A stretch of DNA of 64,000 nt, taken from NCBI GenBank assembly GCA_964611755.1, contig CAZTBB010000004.1, positions 23,788-87,787 of the forward strand, read 5' to 3'. Every line of letters starts with the position of its first letter. Position 1 is the stretch's first letter. Made by a program: the position numbers and the translations under genes. Source of the stretch: CAZTBB01 sp964611755 (GTDB taxonomy: Bacteria > Pseudomonadota > Alphaproteobacteria > Micavibrionales > Micavibrionaceae). Below are positions 1 to 8,304 of the stretch, piece after piece. The notes under the pieces were generated by a model. It was not told where the DNA came from. It did no database searches and saw only the letters and a program-made list of their open reading frames with translations.

Positions 1-1
1 T

Positions 2-1291
2 TCCGTTCATGACTTGTCTGCCGATAGGTGCGAAAAAACATTAGCAACATGGCTAATGGATACGGATAACGGTCTTCTTTTGAACCAGTTCCAGCGCGAT
101 ATGTTGGCAGAAGCACTGCAAATGAGAGCTTCAGACATCCACTTGTTGCAGGATAACTCAACGGAAACACCAAACTGGATACATTATCGTATTGATGGGG
201 ATATGGTTCCCATGCATTTGTTGCCATATGATGCCATGGCTCGATTGACAACGCTTTTGAAAAGGGATGCTGGTCTTAACTTTGGTGATAGGACGACGCC
301 AAAGGATGGGCGTTTCGGGTTTACATGGCAAGGCCGTGCCATTGATGTGCGTGTGGCCGCCGGTCCACATGCGCAAGATGGTGAGAAAATTACAATGCGT
401 TTGCTGGATAGAGCATCATTGAAGCCATTTGATGAATTGTTTTCCCGGCATGAGGATGTTGGTGATTATCTTGCGAAGCTGTTATCACCCGAAATTAAGG
501 GGGGCGGTGGTTTGATTTTGCTCTCCGGGCCAACGGGGTCTGGTAAAACGACAACACTCTATGCTTGTGTTCAGCAAATTGATCGCCGTCGGCGCCATGT
601 TTTAACAATTGAAGATCCGATTGAATATGAATTGCGTTATGCAACGCAATGGCAGGTTCGGCCTGATATGAAGGGCGGTTCATTCGCTGATCTGATTCGT
701 GCGGCTATGCGTCATGATCCGGATTATATCATTATCGGGGAGATGCGAGATGCCGATACCGTGGAAACCTCGCTCAGGGCTGCAGAATCAGGGCACACGG
801 TGATTTCTACAATTCACGCGGATACGGCCTTGCAGACATTTGAGCGCCTGCGCTCATTGATGCCTTCAGAGCGCGAGAGGTCATCAACATTTACCTTGTC
901 ACAGCAGGTGCGGGCCATTTTGAACCAGCGCTTGATCAGAACGTTATGTTTGGGGTGTGCGCATCATGTGCAGGCCCATGAAATTTTAAAAGATCACGAG
1001 ATGCAGGTTTTTGGAATCCAGCCGGATCAAAAGCTGAGAAAGCATAACACAAGCGGTTGTGATTTATGTGGTCGAACCGGAATTTCTGGGCGAACACTGC
1101 TTTTGGATGCGCTCTTGATCACCAAGGGGGCTTCGGATCGTAATGATATTTACGAAAGCTTAATCGGAAACGTTAATAATGTATTAGGACAAGATGGTGT
1201 TGTCGTTCACACGCGTCGTGATGGCCTTATTGACCTGGTGCTCAGCGGTCTTGTCGATCCGAAGGCGGCGCTATCTTATATTGATGATTAA
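2..1291 (+). CDS. Type IV pilus / type II secretion-like assembly ATPase (5' partial)
   Basis: Hexameric AAA-type ATPase of the GspE/PilB/PilT superfamily, which powers pilin polymerisation or retraction from the cytoplasmic side of the inner membrane. The frame is open to the left edge, so the N-terminus is missing; residue numbers count from an internal TTG at 14. Visible motifs are Walker A GPTGSGKTT (172-180), the Asp box DPIEY (about 201), Walker B ending IIIGEMRD (about 239-246) and the His box SGHTVISTIHAD (about 259-270). CLGC (312-315) and CDLC (349-352) form the tetracysteine zinc site typical of assembly ATPases. It is followed after 17 bases by the platform-protein gene. The family is certain; whether it is closer to PilB, GspE or the PilQ ATPase of conjugative thin pili is not. 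Confidence 0.93.
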   Translation, partial: SVHDLSADRCEKTLATWLMDTDNGLLLNQFQRDMLAEALQMRASDIHLLQDNSTETPNWIHYRIDGDMVPMHLLPYDAMARLTTLLKRDAGLNFGDRTTPKDGRFGFTWQGRAIDVRVAAGPHAQDGEKITMRLLDRASLKPFDELFSRHEDVGDYLAKLLSPEIKGGGGLILLSGPTGSGKTTTLYACVQQIDRRRRHVLTIEDPIEYELRYATQWQVRPDMKGGSFADLIRAAMRHDPDYIIIGEMRDADTVETSLRAAESGHTVISTIHADTALQTFERLRSLMPSERERSSTFTLSQQVRAILNQRLIRTLCLGCAHHVQAHEILKDHEMQVFGIQPDQKLRKHNTSGCDLCGRTGISGRTLLLDALLITKGASDRNDIYESLIGNVNNVLGQDGVVVHTRRDGLIDLVLSGLVDPKAALSYIDD

Positions 1292-1308
1292 AAAAGGAAT
1301 GAGTGTTC

Positions 1309-2529
1309 ATGCAGCAATGGGTTGCAACAGTTGCATATGAAACAAGCTCCGGCCCCAAAAGGGTGACCGAATCCTTTTATTTGCCTTCCGTTGATGATGT
1401 CAGGAGTGCGATTTTTAAAAAGGGGGGCTATCCTTTGCGCATCAGGCCGCATGAACGCTCACCGATTGAGAGGCTTTTGGCGCGTTCTACATGGTGGCAG
1501 GTGCAGCTTTTGCGAGGGATTCAGTTTCGCGCCGGATCAACATCACCGGGCGTGGCTTTGTGGAAAATTATTCAGGCCGAGACAAACCCGCGGCGCCAAA
1601 ATATTCTAGCCCCGGCAAGAGAGGCGCTCTCCAGAGGGCTTGGGGTTATTGATGCGCTAAAGGCGCTGAATATCTATGATCATGGGACATTGGCTATTTT
1701 GGCCGGTAGTGAACGGGCTAACCGCTTGCTGGAAGGGATTCCCCATGCGATTCAATCAATTACACAGAAGAAAAAGAATGCCAGAGCTATTATGGGGACA
1801 TTGGGCTGGCTTGGTTTTGACTTGTTTTCTATCGTTTCTTCCCTTTGGGCGGGTAAGGATATGGTTCTGGGATGGTTCCGCGATAATCCGCCAACGGAGC
1901 CCGATCAGTTAGAGCGTTTTACGAATGTTGTGGGGTATCTGGAGCTGACATGGGATGTCTTGATTTATTCTGCTGTGGCTGCGGGTATATTTATGGTGTG
2001 GACAATTTTTTCCTTTTGGTGGAATCGTGGAAAGAAAGATTGGCCAACGGCGCGTATCGTCCGGAGAATCCCCCTGATTGGCTCTTACATGCGTGATTTG
2101 GCCTTTGCTGATTCTATGTCGGCGGCCTCCCGAATGCTGCAAGGGCTTGTTCCGATTGCCGACACGCTCAAACAATCGGCGGATGCCTCTTCGGCGCCTG
2201 AGGTGGCGTATTATTGGGAGTCGGCGCTGGAGGGGCTAAATCGTGGGGTGAGTTTGGGTGCTGCGCTTGACCGAGAGCCGCTCCTTCGCAGTGAAAGGCT
2301 TGAGATTGCAAGCTTGTCGGATCTCTCGCAAGTTGCTACAGTTATGGGGTCTATATCCGAGATGCGAGCCCAAGCTGCAAAAACAAAACACTCTCTTATC
2401 GTTTGGCTTGCTTTCGCAATTACAGGCTTGTATCTCGCTATTGCTTTTGGTAGTGCCATTTTCGCGCTGACTGTCATGAATATGAGTATGGATTCAATGA
2501 TGGGCGGCCTCATGCAAGGAGCCATTTAA
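1309..2529 (+). CDS. GspF/PilC-type inner-membrane platform protein
   Basis: Inner-membrane platform protein expected to contact the assembly ATPase and help draw pilins from the membrane. It is about 406 residues, normal for the T2SSF family, with a cytoplasmic helical domain (about 60-165), a membrane pair (about 167-190 and 213-240), a second cytoplasmic domain, and a C-terminal membrane segment (about 370-395). An AAGGA box at 1294-1298 could serve the ATG at 1309 (10-base gap) or a GTG at 1303 (4-base gap); I prefer the ATG. The gene lies between the ATPase and a GspL-like membrane protein, with only one base to the next start, so it is clearly in the same operon. Divergence from classical PilC suggests the BfpE/PilR branch, which is an inference. 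Confidence 0.88.
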   Translation: MQQWVATVAYETSSGPKRVTESFYLPSVDDVRSAIFKKGGYPLRIRPHERSPIERLLARSTWWQVQLLRGIQFRAGSTSPGVALWKIIQAETNPRRQNILAPAREALSRGLGVIDALKALNIYDHGTLAILAGSERANRLLEGIPHAIQSITQKKKNARAIMGTLGWLGFDLFSIVSSLWAGKDMVLGWFRDNPPTEPDQLERFTNVVGYLELTWDVLIYSAVAAGIFMVWTIFSFWWNRGKKDWPTARIVRRIPLIGSYMRDLAFADSMSAASRMLQGLVPIADTLKQSADASSAPEVAYYWESALEGLNRGVSLGAALDREPLLRSERLEIASLSDLSQVATVMGSISEMRAQAAKTKHSLIVWLAFAITGLYLAIAFGSAIFALTVMNMSMDSMMGGLMQGAI

Positions 2530-2530
2530 C

Positions 2531-3478
2531 ATGGTGACAACCTCTGGTCCGACAATTAAAGGCGGACAAAACACAATTCAGGACGTTAAAAAACCCTCAC
2601 CGGGTGTCGCCGATTTTCTGGCAGGTGAGGCAGGGGCCTTTGTGGCCAATTTGAAGCCTCATTTACCCTCTGATTTGATTGGGGGCTCCATTCCGCATGT
2701 GCCGGGAATGGAGGAGGAGGCCGTTTGGAATGCGGCGTCACAGGCCTGCGGAACAGAAAAAGTGCATTTTTGTTACTCGGTTGATGAAAACCGCCTGATT
2801 TATCTGGCATGCCCGTCATCCTCATTGGCCTCATACCCCGATAGCTGGTGCCCCTTGGCGGCCGCCTTGCCGGGAAATAGCGAATATTGGGATAAGGAAA
2901 CAGTGTATCTCTATGAGCAGGAAGGGGTGGCCACAGCAATGCGCTGGGACCCTGAAACGGGCCGTATGCAGGTGTTTTTGGGCGCGTCACGAACGATTCT
3001 ACCGCGTGTGCAAAGCATGGATGCCAATTTTGTAACAATTAATCCGGATGTGGCCGATATCGTGCCGTGGATTAACCGGAACCTTAAAACCGAGAAACTC
3101 TCCCGTGCAACCGCAAAAACATTGGCCTTATTAGGGGCTTTTGCCGCTATAATCGGTATGGGATTTCTGTTGTTTAACTATTTTGCATTGAATTTGATCG
3201 AGCGTGACCTCGAAACACTCAGAAAACAGTCCCAAGAGGCCTCGGTTGAGCTTATTCGCAGTGCAGCAGATGTCATGAAAAGCGATACGGCGCAAAATAT
3301 GATCCAGATTCAGGATATTTTGGCACGCCTCTCCGAGGTGGACGGCACACTCGTGAAATATGAGGTGAATAACGGGAAGGTAACGTGGCAAGCCCTTGTT
3401 CCACCTGCCTTTGCGCAGGATTTTGGGACGCCGATGGGGCTTGAAAAAGATGGCCGCGCACGGGTCAATGGCCGTTAA
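2531..3478 (+). CDS. Pilus-operon membrane protein with GspL-like architecture
   Basis: I do not recognise a named family. The 315-residue protein has a cytoplasmic part of about 195 residues, one hydrophobic segment (about 197-219), then about 95 residues predicted periplasmic, starting with a helical, coiled-coil-like stretch (about 222-275). This cytoplasmic-TM-coiled-coil layout is that of GspL or a PilM/PilN fusion, which link the ATPase to the periplasmic part of the machine. The first domain is rich in Cys and Trp. It starts one base after the platform-protein stop and precedes a GspM/PilO-like gene. A role as an inner-membrane assembly component is inferred from architecture and position, not from sequence identity. 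Confidence 0.7.
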   Translation: MVTTSGPTIKGGQNTIQDVKKPSPGVADFLAGEAGAFVANLKPHLPSDLIGGSIPHVPGMEEEAVWNAASQACGTEKVHFCYSVDENRLIYLACPSSSLASYPDSWCPLAAALPGNSEYWDKETVYLYEQEGVATAMRWDPETGRMQVFLGASRTILPRVQSMDANFVTINPDVADIVPWINRNLKTEKLSRATAKTLALLGAFAAIIGMGFLLFNYFALNLIERDLETLRKQSQEASVELIRSAADVMKSDTAQNMIQIQDILARLSEVDGTLVKYEVNNGKVTWQALVPPAFAQDFGTPMGLEKDGRARVNGR

Positions 3479-3649
3479 ATACAATTGTGTTTTTTGGCGG
3501 TTGCCTGCAATAAACTAAGTTCTTGAAAAAAATAAAAAAATACTTTGTGGATCAACCGATTCGCATTAAAATTCTATTAAGGAAAGTTGGTTACAATAAT
3601 ATGAGGGAAGGTTTATCAAAAAAACCTGTTTTGAATAAGGGGACACAAC
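3479..3649 (+). other. Intergenic region before the GspM-like gene
   Basis: A 171-base AT-rich gap in the pilus operon. TACAAT near 3592-3597 resembles a -10 box but has no convincing -35 partner. A 25-codon frame starting with ATG at 3601 overlaps the next gene and lacks a well-spaced ribosome site. A second promoter for the pilin end of the operon is possible but unproven. Confidence 0.3.
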
Positions 3650-4189
3650 TTGGACTTAAAATCGCTACAGTCGTTTGACTGGAGATCATTAGAAAAATAT
3701 TTCTCGGCGCAGGCCAGTGACGACCTCAATGATTTTCTTGAGGCGCTTCCGCAGAATGCCGGAAATACGATTTTGATTGTCGCCGCCGTCACATGGAGCG
3801 TCGCGGCCGTAGTCGGTTTGTATGTGAGCACGCAGATGGAGCGTATTGCCGAGCTCAAGTCCGAAATTGAATCGGTGGATGCTTTGCAGCCAAGCGTGCC
3901 CATAATTCGTGAGGCCAATGTGCCGCCGCAACAATTACAGAATTTGGCATCCAAGATTGATGCCGCCTATAAGGGTGTAAAGGTGGCGGCCAATGGATCC
4001 AATATTGCCATTACCGGCCGTTCAACGGCGGCTTTTGGTCAATTCCGTGAAGCCATGGGCTATATCCAGAATGGTGGTAAGGGCTGGAAAGTGACAATTA
4101 ACAAGCTCTGCGTCGGGCGCGAATGCAGCCAGAATGAATTATCCGCGGAGTTAAAGGTAAGTAAGGTTTCTGTCGAAGAGGCAGGATAA
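3650..4189 (+). CDS. Pilus-operon membrane protein with GspM/PilO-like architecture
   Basis: A 179-residue protein with a short cytoplasmic N-terminus, one membrane segment (about 40-60), a coiled-coil-like stretch (about 61-80), and a small periplasmic domain containing Cys154 and Cys159, which could form a disulfide. This is the layout of GspM and PilO, which pair with GspL/PilN. The start is TTG: AAGGGG at 3637-3642 lies seven bases before it, and the same frame has a stop at 3632-3634, so no earlier start exists. It sits between the GspL-like protein and the first pilin. Function is inferred from layout and neighbours; sequence similarity to known PilO is not obvious by eye. Confidence 0.7.
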   Translation: MDLKSLQSFDWRSLEKYFSAQASDDLNDFLEALPQNAGNTILIVAAVTWSVAAVVGLYVSTQMERIAELKSEIESVDALQPSVPIIREANVPPQQLQNLASKIDAAYKGVKVAANGSNIAITGRSTAAFGQFREAMGYIQNGGKGWKVTINKLCVGRECSQNELSAELKVSKVSVEEAG

Positions 4190-4217
4190 TTTGGGAAAAT
4201 GGAAAAGGAGAAAAACC

Positions 4218-4976
4218 ATGAAATTTAATTTACGAAAACGATATAAGGAGAGAGGGAACGTTCTGTTCTTGATCTTGATCGCTGTGGCGCTTTTTGCGGC
4301 GCTTTCTTATGCGGTGACACAATCCACACGAAGTGGTGGTGGTTCCGGTGATAACGAAACGGCGTTGATTAACTCGGCTCAGCTAACGCAGTATCCAGCA
4401 ACGGTACGAACAGCTGTGATGCGGATGATTATTCGTGGTACGAATATGACTGATTTAGAATTTGTAGCCCCGGCAAACTTTGATGCGGATTGTACTAACA
4501 CAGCTGCTGGTGGTGGTGTTATTAACTACGACTGGTGTGTTTTCCACCCGGAAGGTGGTGGTGAGACATGGGCTGAAGCTCCAAATGTATTGATGGCTGC
4601 TGGTGCTCCAGGGACATGGATCTATAACTACAATAACCGTGTGCAAAATCTGGGTACAACACCTGCTGCTGGTGCTGGTGGTAATGACTTAATCGCATTC
4701 TTGCCCGGTATCACTGATACATTATGTACTCGCATTAATGAGGAGCTGCGTTTGGGAACTAGCGTAACATTAGCAAGTTCACAGCATGCAAACTGGGATG
4801 CTGCAACAAACATGGATGACTTATCAGCGGCTCCAACAACTGTTGGCTTTACGATTGGAGATACGGATGGAACAACTGATGCTTCTTTGATTGGTCAGCC
4901 ATTTGGTTGTTTTATTAATGATCCAGGTGGTGCGAATGCAGCTAACGTATACTACCACGTATTGGTTGAGCGTTAG
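4218..4976 (+). CDS. Probable major pilin of the type IV-like system
   Basis: A 252-residue secreted subunit. A basic leader of about 13 residues ends in ERGN and is followed by a continuous hydrophobic stretch (VLFLILIAVALFAALSYAV), the N-terminal helix that anchors and polymerises pilins. It lacks the classical GFTLIE motif, so cleavage after Gly is inferred. The mature part is Gly/Ala/Asn/Thr-rich with four Cys. AAGGAG at 4205-4210, seven bases before the ATG, fixes the start; a TTG at 4191 is less likely. Codons in the body are strongly biased to GGT, GCT, GTA and AAC, unlike neighbouring genes, as expected for an abundant protein. A terminator-like hairpin follows. It is probably the main filament subunit. 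Confidence 0.72.
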   Translation: MKFNLRKRYKERGNVLFLILIAVALFAALSYAVTQSTRSGGGSGDNETALINSAQLTQYPATVRTAVMRMIIRGTNMTDLEFVAPANFDADCTNTAAGGGVINYDWCVFHPEGGGETWAEAPNVLMAAGAPGTWIYNYNNRVQNLGTTPAAGAGGNDLIAFLPGITDTLCTRINEELRLGTSVTLASSQHANWDAATNMDDLSAAPTTVGFTIGDTDGTTDASLIGQPFGCFINDPGGANAANVYYHVLVER

Positions 4977-4992
4977 ACACAACTATATTATT

Positions 4993-5070
4993 GAAGAAGA
5001 GGAAAAGGCTTCCCGTTTTCCCAAATTCCTTTTTAGGAAATAAAAAAGCCTTTTCTTCTTTTTGCTTTTC
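4993..5070 (+). terminator. Hairpin and T-rich tract after the pilin
   Basis: GGAAAAGGCTT (5001-5011) pairs with AAGCCTTTTC (5046-5055), and GAAGA just upstream can extend the stem against TTCTT. The downstream arm runs into a T-rich stretch. The loop contains a second small hairpin (TTCCT/AGGAA). It fits a terminator or attenuator that would keep the second pilin at a lower level than the first. Confidence 0.6.
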
Positions 5071-5117
5071 TTTAAACTCGGTTTTTAGAACTGAATTTTA
5101 CGCATAAAAGGTGAGAG

Positions 5118-5873
5118 ATGTTTTTAAAAATTGACCGGAAAAGCAATCCTAAATCCAAACCTAAGGGCGCAGCTGTAAGACACTCCGAACGCGGCAGTGC
5201 CCTTGTTTATATTTTGATTGCGATTGCCTTGCTGGCGGCTCTGACATTTACCTTTATGGAGCCATCCTCGCAGCAAACATCATCACAGAATACCTTTAGA
5301 ACAGTCACAGCCGTGCAAAGCCAGATGGATGTCATCCGTTCGGCCATTCAGGAATGTGTGCTGACATATCCGAATGGTGATCCCAATATTGACACATCGG
5401 GAACGGGCTCTGATCCGAATGCCCGCGTGAATTATCCGATTAATCCGGATTCCACCTATTACACGGCGGCCACGCCGGGACGATCAGGCAACCAGCTCGT
5501 CAGTGCTATTCGCTGCCCCGGCGATAATCCGGGCGGTGCGAATGTGGCCAACCATGCGCGCGTATTTTCGGGCGCAAGCGGTAAGTTTTTACCCCCGCCG
5601 CCCGATTTATTCCAAGCATGGGAATATTATAATGGCGAAGACGGTGTGTTCTTCTATACACGCACAGATAAGAGCGATTCATTCCTGATTTCCGCACTTG
5701 AGAAATTGGATGATAAATATTCCGAATGTGAAACAGATATCATTGATGCCACCGCTAGTGCCGTGAATATGGAGAGTAATACGGCTTTTTCCTGCCCGTC
5801 AGGATCAGTGTGCTTTCGTGCATGGATGATCATGAACGGGACTGCCGTTCATCAAGATGCGGGCTGTCCGTAA
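5118..5873 (+). CDS. Second (minor) pilin-like protein
   Basis: A 251-residue protein with a long basic leader (about 26 residues), then SERGSALVYILIAIALLAAL, a hydrophobic pilin-type helix resembling that of the preceding gene but without GFTLIE. The region after the helix is Gln/Ser-rich and the C-terminal half carries several Cys. AAAGGTGAG at 5106-5114 is a suitable ribosome site. It lies after the terminator-like hairpin and is the last gene of the pilus block; the next gene is on the other strand. Unlike the first pilin its codon use is ordinary, pointing to lower expression and a minor-pilin or tip role. That role is inferred. Confidence 0.65.
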   Translation: MFLKIDRKSNPKSKPKGAAVRHSERGSALVYILIAIALLAALTFTFMEPSSQQTSSQNTFRTVTAVQSQMDVIRSAIQECVLTYPNGDPNIDTSGTGSDPNARVNYPINPDSTYYTAATPGRSGNQLVSAIRCPGDNPGGANVANHARVFSGASGKFLPPPPDLFQAWEYYNGEDGVFFYTRTDKSDSFLISALEKLDDKYSECETDIIDATASAVNMESNTAFSCPSGSVCFRAWMIMNGTAVHQDAGCP

Positions 5874-5883
5874 CAACCAGTGC

Positions 5884-8223
5884 TCAATCCGGTTTGAGAT
5901 TTTTAATTTCCTCACTTGCGCGGGCAAATTCCTCATGGATTTGTTCAATCAAGTCGGCTGGCATGTTACCGGCCTCCGCCTGATCCTGAAGCTCTGAAGC
6001 TATGTCACCCAGAACATTACAGCACGCCGATCGCGCAGCACCCTTTAGGCTATGTGCGCCTTCCTTAACACCGGATGCATCACCATGATCAAAGGCGTGC
6101 TGGATGTCATCGATTAATGGCTGGGTCATGTCAATAAAGCTATAGAGCATCTCAATAATGCCGGCATCAAAGACACCCATTTGTTCGATCATAGCTTGCC
6201 GGTCAACCGCAGGGGGCAGATCAGCTGGAGCTGATGGCTGTTCTGTTTTTGTATCGGGCGTGGTGTCGTGATCTGCGCCTGATGGGGGTGCGGTATTATC
6301 ATCCAGCGCCTCGTTCAACAACCCCCAACGGATTAATAGTCGTCTAAATTGTCCCAAAGAGACGGGTTTCAGGATGCACTCATCAAAGCCATGGCTGAGA
6401 TAGGTGTTGCGGTCTGCCATTTGCACATCGGCCGTAAGGGCAATCACCGGGAAGTGATATGGATTGTCCCTATTGGCTTCGGCCTCTTTTTCGTTATCCC
6501 GAATATGTTTGACCAGCCCGTAGCCATCCATGGTAGGCATATGCAAATCTGTAATCAGCAGGCCATAACGACCGGTGTCCAAGGCAATAATGGCTTCTGC
6601 GCCATTGCCGACAAAATCAGCCTCGATTTCTAGTGTCTCTAGCTGGCGTTCGATAATATCGCGGACACTGGCTGTATCTTCTGCGATCAGCAGGCGGCGG
6701 GGGCCATCGCGGTCAATCTGGATGGTGCGGCTGGCGGCATCTTTGATAGCCTCACCAAGACCCGCGCGGCTGGCAGGCTTCGCCAGATATGTGGCGCCGA
6801 GTGTTTGCAGGCTGTGTTGCAGGCCGATGTCATCGCGCACGGTGTACATCACCAACCCCATTGATGGGCGTACATGCATGGCTTCTTTGATAAGATCCAG
6901 CCCCAGCCCGTCGGGTAGTCCTTGGTCAATCACAGCGACATCAAAAGGTCGTCGGGTCATGAGTGAGAGACCTTCTTTATAGGAGCCGCAATTCTCCACT
7001 TGTGCACCCATGGATTGAAGAGAGCTGACAATTTCCTTGGCTCCTTGGGGGTGGTCTTCGACAGAAAGGATGCTGAGCCCATCCAGGTTCGGGAGTTTAA
7101 TACTGCTGGTTTCTGCGTCGACCTCTTCTGTAGGGATTTCGAACCAGAAGGTAGAGCCATGACCTTCTTCGCTCTCTACGCCTATTTGCCCACCCATGAG
7201 TTCAACAAGTTTCTTGCAAATAGAGAGGCCAAGTCCGGTACCGCCGTATTTGCGCGAGGTCGAGCTGTCAGCTTGAACAAAAGATTGGAACAAGCTTTTA
7301 CAGACAGCCTCATTCATGCCGATGCCGGTATCGATAATCTCAAAACGCAAGCCAACAGAGCCGGCCGCCAGCTCAATATGTTGGACTTTGGATGTTACAT
7401 GCACGGTGACACTGCCCTGATGTGTAAATTTAAGGGCATTACCGGCCAAATTCATAATAATTTGCCGCAGGCGTTTAGGATCACCAATGACCACGAATGG
7501 AACGTCATCATCAATCTGGTCAACAAGCCCTACCTGTTGGCCGCGCACCTTTACGGAGAGGGCTTCAAGGATGCCCCTGACCAGAAGCCTTACTGGAACC
7601 TCAAAAATGTCGAGCTCCATTTTATCTGCATCCATTTTGGCGATATCAAGAACATCATCCAGAATTTCCAACAAGCCGCTCGATGCTTCGCGCGCCGTGC
7701 CGATCATTTGGGCTATTTTCGGCTCCGGTTTTTCTTCATCAATCAGCTCTAAAATCCCATAGACGGTCTGCATTGGCGTCCGTATTTCATGGCTCATAGT
7801 GGCCAGAAAATTGGCTTTCATTTCCGCCATGGCATCGGCTTCTTCTACGGCGCGCTGCAGGCGCTTTTCAGATTCTTTATTGGATGAAATATCCGTCGCC
7901 CATAAAATCTGGCATTCGATGCCCTCCCACTCATCCGCGCTAACATCAACTTTTATATATCTGTTTTTATTCAGACGTTTTGAATGGATCGGTAATATCC
8001 ATGAATTGGGCGGCGTTGTACTTTTGAGAGCGCGGATCATTTTTTCTGCCTCCGGATCGTCCCAAACTTTCCAAAAGCGCTGACCTATAATTTCACTGCT
8101 GTTGGTGATGCCCATGATATGAGTCATGGCGGCATTGGCATAGAGAATATCCATTTTTTGGCGGTCTTTGCGTAACACACAAATTCCTATAGGTAAGTGA
8201 TCGTAGATGTCTTTGATATTCAT
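5884..8223 (-). CDS. Soluble hybrid histidine kinase (PAS-HisKA-HATPase-REC-REC-HPt)
   Basis: A sensor kinase of 779 residues. Domains in order: PAS (about 5-115), a short coiled coil, HisKA with phospho-His145 in SHEIRTP, HATPase_c with the N box near 267-275 and G boxes DTGIGM (299-303) and GGTGLGLS (328-335), a first receiver (acidic pair Glu389/Asp390, Asp433, KPAS near 482), a second receiver (Glu515/Asp516, Asp559) and a C-terminal HPt with His724 in AHSLKG. All phosphorelay residues are present. There is no membrane segment, so it is cytoplasmic. The layout resembles ArcB/BarA-type relays. It is an orphan: no response regulator with an output domain lies in the window. Its tail-to-tail position beside the pilus genes may be coincidental. 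Confidence 0.93.
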   Translation of the reverse strand: MNIKDIYDHLPIGICVLRKDRQKMDILYANAAMTHIMGITNSSEIIGQRFWKVWDDPEAEKMIRALKSTTPPNSWILPIHSKRLNKNRYIKVDVSADEWEGIECQILWATDISSNKESEKRLQRAVEEADAMAEMKANFLATMSHEIRTPMQTVYGILELIDEEKPEPKIAQMIGTAREASSGLLEILDDVLDIAKMDADKMELDIFEVPVRLLVRGILEALSVKVRGQQVGLVDQIDDDVPFVVIGDPKRLRQIIMNLAGNALKFTHQGSVTVHVTSKVQHIELAAGSVGLRFEIIDTGIGMNEAVCKSLFQSFVQADSSTSRKYGGTGLGLSICKKLVELMGGQIGVESEEGHGSTFWFEIPTEEVDAETSSIKLPNLDGLSILSVEDHPQGAKEIVSSLQSMGAQVENCGSYKEGLSLMTRRPFDVAVIDQGLPDGLGLDLIKEAMHVRPSMGLVMYTVRDDIGLQHSLQTLGATYLAKPASRAGLGEAIKDAASRTIQIDRDGPRRLLIAEDTASVRDIIERQLETLEIEADFVGNGAEAIIALDTGRYGLLITDLHMPTMDGYGLVKHIRDNEKEAEANRDNPYHFPVIALTADVQMADRNTYLSHGFDECILKPVSLGQFRRLLIRWGLLNEALDDNTAPPSGADHDTTPDTKTEQPSAPADLPPAVDRQAMIEQMGVFDAGIIEMLYSFIDMTQPLIDDIQHAFDHGDASGVKEGAHSLKGAARSACCNVLGDIASELQDQAEAGNMPADLIEQIHEEFARASEEIKNLKPD

Positions 8224-8304
8224 AGGAAAAACAATGAAATGGTTGATTTTATCTCTTGAAATAGAGTATCACAGATATCCGTTGTTTTAAGAAGGAAATT
8301 TAAA

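Noticed and set aside
2586..3038. 150-codon minus-strand frame inside the GspL-like gene
   Set aside because: It lies antisense within a gene in a tightly spaced operon, has no start signal, and its Pro/His-rich composition is typical of a shadow frame.
3601..3678. Short 25-codon frame before the GspM-like gene
   Set aside because: No well-spaced ribosome site, overlaps the real gene in another frame, and its sequence suggests nothing.
7000..7752. 250-codon plus-strand frame inside the histidine kinase
   Set aside because: Antisense to the conserved kinase domains; no ribosome site and no recognisable domain.
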